From Roseburia sp. (GTDB lineage: Bacteria > Bacillota > Clostridia > Lachnospirales > Lachnospiraceae), in NCBI GenBank assembly GCA_017621905.1, contig JAGASC010000297.1:1-6102 (forward strand): DNA of 6,102 nt. The letters run 5' to 3'. Below are positions 5,095 through 6,102 of this stretch, one piece after another. A program made the translations under genes and the position numbers. The notes beneath the pieces are model-generated. The model was given only the letters and a program-made list of their open reading frames with translations. It searched no databases and was not told where the DNA came from. Position 1 is the first letter of the stretch. Each line of letters opens with the position of its first letter.

Positions 5095-5385
5095 TTAATT
5101 ATGTAAATGATTATCATGTTCGTGTGCTTTTAAATTTAAATGCTTTTCGATTTTATTTATGGCTTCGGTAACAGGACCATTACACCCCTGCTCACTTAAT
5201 CCCTTTAAGCAAGCCAACACACCATAAGTCAATAAGCATTGTTCGTCCTGCATGTCCGAAATAATGATGTCATGCCGCTTCTGCTTTCTAAACCACTTGA
5301 AAATCGTAAAAAATAATCCCCCGATTGTCAGTAATGCGGTAATGAGTGCAGAAATACTTATAATCGTCTGAATATCCACGTACAT
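5095..5385 (-). CDS. Small phage membrane protein of the lysis region, function unknown
   Basis: This 96-aa protein has one hydrophobic segment (about residues 6-28), then a strongly basic stretch (KWFRKQKR) and a soluble part with EQCLLTYGVLACLKGLSEQG and EAINKIEKHLN, ending in a His-rich tail. Similar short proteins sit between tail genes and holins in many Clostridia prophages, and I recall some being labelled as amino-acid transporter permeases, which a one-TM protein of this size cannot be. It may be a second holin, an antiholin or a membrane partner of the lysis system. I chose ATG 5385: AAGGAAGTG (5400-5392), eight of nine to the ideal SD, lies 6 nt before it. A GTG at 5394 lies within that SD and is a poor start. 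The gene ends 12 nt before the holin gene. Confidence 0.8.
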   Translation of the reverse strand: MYVDIQTIISISALITALLTIGGLFFTIFKWFRKQKRHDIIISDMQDEQCLLTYGVLACLKGLSEQGCNGPVTEAINKIEKHLNLKAHEHDNHLHN

Positions 5386-5391
5386 TGGTTT

Positions 5392-5400
5392 CACTTCCTT
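5392..5400 (-). promoter_or_regulatory. Near-perfect SD deciding the start of the 96-aa protein
   Basis: AAGGAAGTG on the minus strand matches the SD consensus AAGGAGGTG at eight of nine bases and lies 6 nt before the ATG at 5385. The GTG within it would otherwise be called as a start three codons earlier. Confidence 0.7.
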
Positions 5401-5432
5401 TCTATGAGATATTTAAGTTAAACACGATTTTA

Positions 5433-5460
5433 CAAAGACACCTGGGGAAGATGTCCTTTG
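5433..5460 (-). other. Hairpin just downstream of the DUF6273-like gene
   Basis: In minus-strand RNA CAAAGGACAUCU (5460-5449) pairs with AGGUGUCUUUG (5443-5433), with one bulged G, one G-U pair and a 5-nt loop. It starts 4 nt after the stop codon. No U tract follows, so it is unlikely to be an ordinary terminator. It could be a processing or stability element, or, if the upstream gene is a retroelement target, the hairpin commonly found next to the variable region. Confidence 0.5.
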
Positions 5461-5464
5461 ATTT

Positions 5465-6102
5465 TTAGATGCAGAAACAAAATCTAACATATGTTGCAGA
5501 TGTAACCCCAAAGCCATATCCTTTGGTCGCATTTGGGTCAATTACGGCTGAAGATACTGTACCTACATGGTAATTCTGTCGTGTCAAATACTGTCCGTAT
5601 GCAGTAGCTCCATGAATATAAGCCTTATAGCTCGCTTTCTCCAAGCTAAATGCTTCGTACGTTTCTCCTAAAGTTAAAAAATTGGTACTGGCAGGTTGGT
5701 TGTTTACCTCGTTGAATGAAAGCGGGAATAGTTGACCAGTAACATCTATAGTAGAAGTGTTGCCACTACTATAGTTAGCGTCACAAGGTTTTGAAATCTC
5801 TTTGATAACAGCTTGCAAATCACTCGGCAACATTTCTAGCACTGTTCCATTCAAATACGTTCTCAAAGTGTTACTTGCATTGGCATATATGTAACTACCG
5901 AACGCGCACGTTATTTCGCTAGGAAGGGTATTGCATATAATGGATATTCCTGCTTTTCCACTTCCATCTGCCAAATCGTCATGGTCAAATCCTGCAATCA
6001 TTAATTCCAATTCAGAATCCCCAAATGTGATTGTTCTTGTATCGCCAACAGCAAAAGTAGCGGATGCTTTTCCACTTTCAGATATTTCAGCAATATCTGC
6101 CC
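5465..6102 (-). CDS. DUF6273-like phage protein, probable tail/receptor-binding; N terminus outside window
   Basis: The last 211 codons of a longer gene are visible. The reading frame stays open to the window edge (visible start ADIAEISESGKASATFAVGD), so the TTG at 6010 is not a real start. Recognisable DUF6273 features are FDHDDLADGSGKAGIS (near visible residues 39-54), LPSDLQAVIKEI, a LFPLSFNEV segment (family: LFLLSE.EVFG), and a C-terminal block ending in YVRFCFCI. In this family the end of the domain resembles a C-type-lectin or FGE-like fold and often sits on phage structural proteins. Its place just upstream of the lysis cassette fits a tail-fibre or adhesin role on the virion. The C-terminal stretch QYLTRQNYHVG differs from the usual WWLRSP-like motif, as would be expected in a diversifying ligand-binding surface. 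Substrate or receptor is unknown. Confidence 0.75.
   Translation of the reverse strand, partial: ADIAEISESGKASATFAVGDTRTITFGDSELELMIAGFDHDDLADGSGKAGISIICNTLPSEITCAFGSYIYANASNTLRTYLNGTVLEMLPSDLQAVIKEISKPCDANYSSGNTSTIDVTGQLFPLSFNEVNNQPASTNFLTLGETYEAFSLEKASYKAYIHGATAYGQYLTRQNYHVGTVSSAVIDPNATKGYGFGVTSATYVRFCFCI

Larger units (their letters stand above)
3827..6102 (-). mobile_element. Right end of an integrated prophage (boundary approximate)
   Basis: Four minus-strand genes in typical late-phage order (receptor-binding or tail protein, small membrane protein, holin, endolysin) lie beside bacterial genes read the other way. The endolysin is normally among the last genes before an attachment site, so the junction most likely falls between the hairpin ending at 3826 and the endolysin stop at 4014. 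Neither att core nor integrase can be identified here; the rest of the element lies to the right of the window. Of the 290 bp between 3724 and 4013, no part encodes a convincing protein. Confidence 0.75.

Overview
The window looks like chromosomal DNA of a spore-forming Clostridia lineage, probably a Lachnospiraceae-type gut anaerobe. This rests on strong AGGAGG-like ribosome binding sites, a TTG start, a SpoVB-type flippase, bacterial microcompartment (BMC) shell genes, and a prophage with an LLH-type holin and a DUF6273-like structural protein. No rRNA or tRNA gene is present to settle the taxonomy.

Layout: (1) Positions 1-246 hold three tandem copies of an 82-bp non-coding repeat, each carrying a GGGGTCT/RGACCCC stem; the array may begin before the window. 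(2) A group V aminotransferase-fold cysteine desulfurase (NifS/IscS type) is on the minus strand. It is preceded by a 12-codon leader ORF with the best ribosome binding site in that region, and its start codon lies 7 nt after the leader stop. (3) A divergent SpoVB/MATE-like flippase is on the plus strand and most likely starts at a TTG. (4) Two small plus-strand genes 22 nt apart encode BMC-domain shell proteins, with no encapsulated enzyme beside them in the window. (5) About 290 bp of non-coding DNA holds several hairpins and a helically phased direct repeat, and appears to contain the host/prophage junction. (6) The right end of a prophage is read on the minus strand: the C-terminal part of a DUF6273-like (probable tail or receptor-binding) protein, a 96-aa one-TM protein, an LLH-type holin, and an NlpC/P60 endolysin with a peptidoglycan-binding domain, closed by a hairpin.

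The phage genes form a compact lysis cassette: the holin would release the signal-less endolysin to the wall. The two BMC genes form their own small operon and look like a satellite shell locus whose cargo lies elsewhere, unless the prophage insertion split a larger locus. The points most worth a second look are the desulfurase leader peptide, the isolated BMC pair with a cysteine in the pore loop of the second protein, the candidate att arm repeats, the repeat array, and the possibility that the DUF6273-like protein is a diversity-generating retroelement target. No system can be called new from this window alone.
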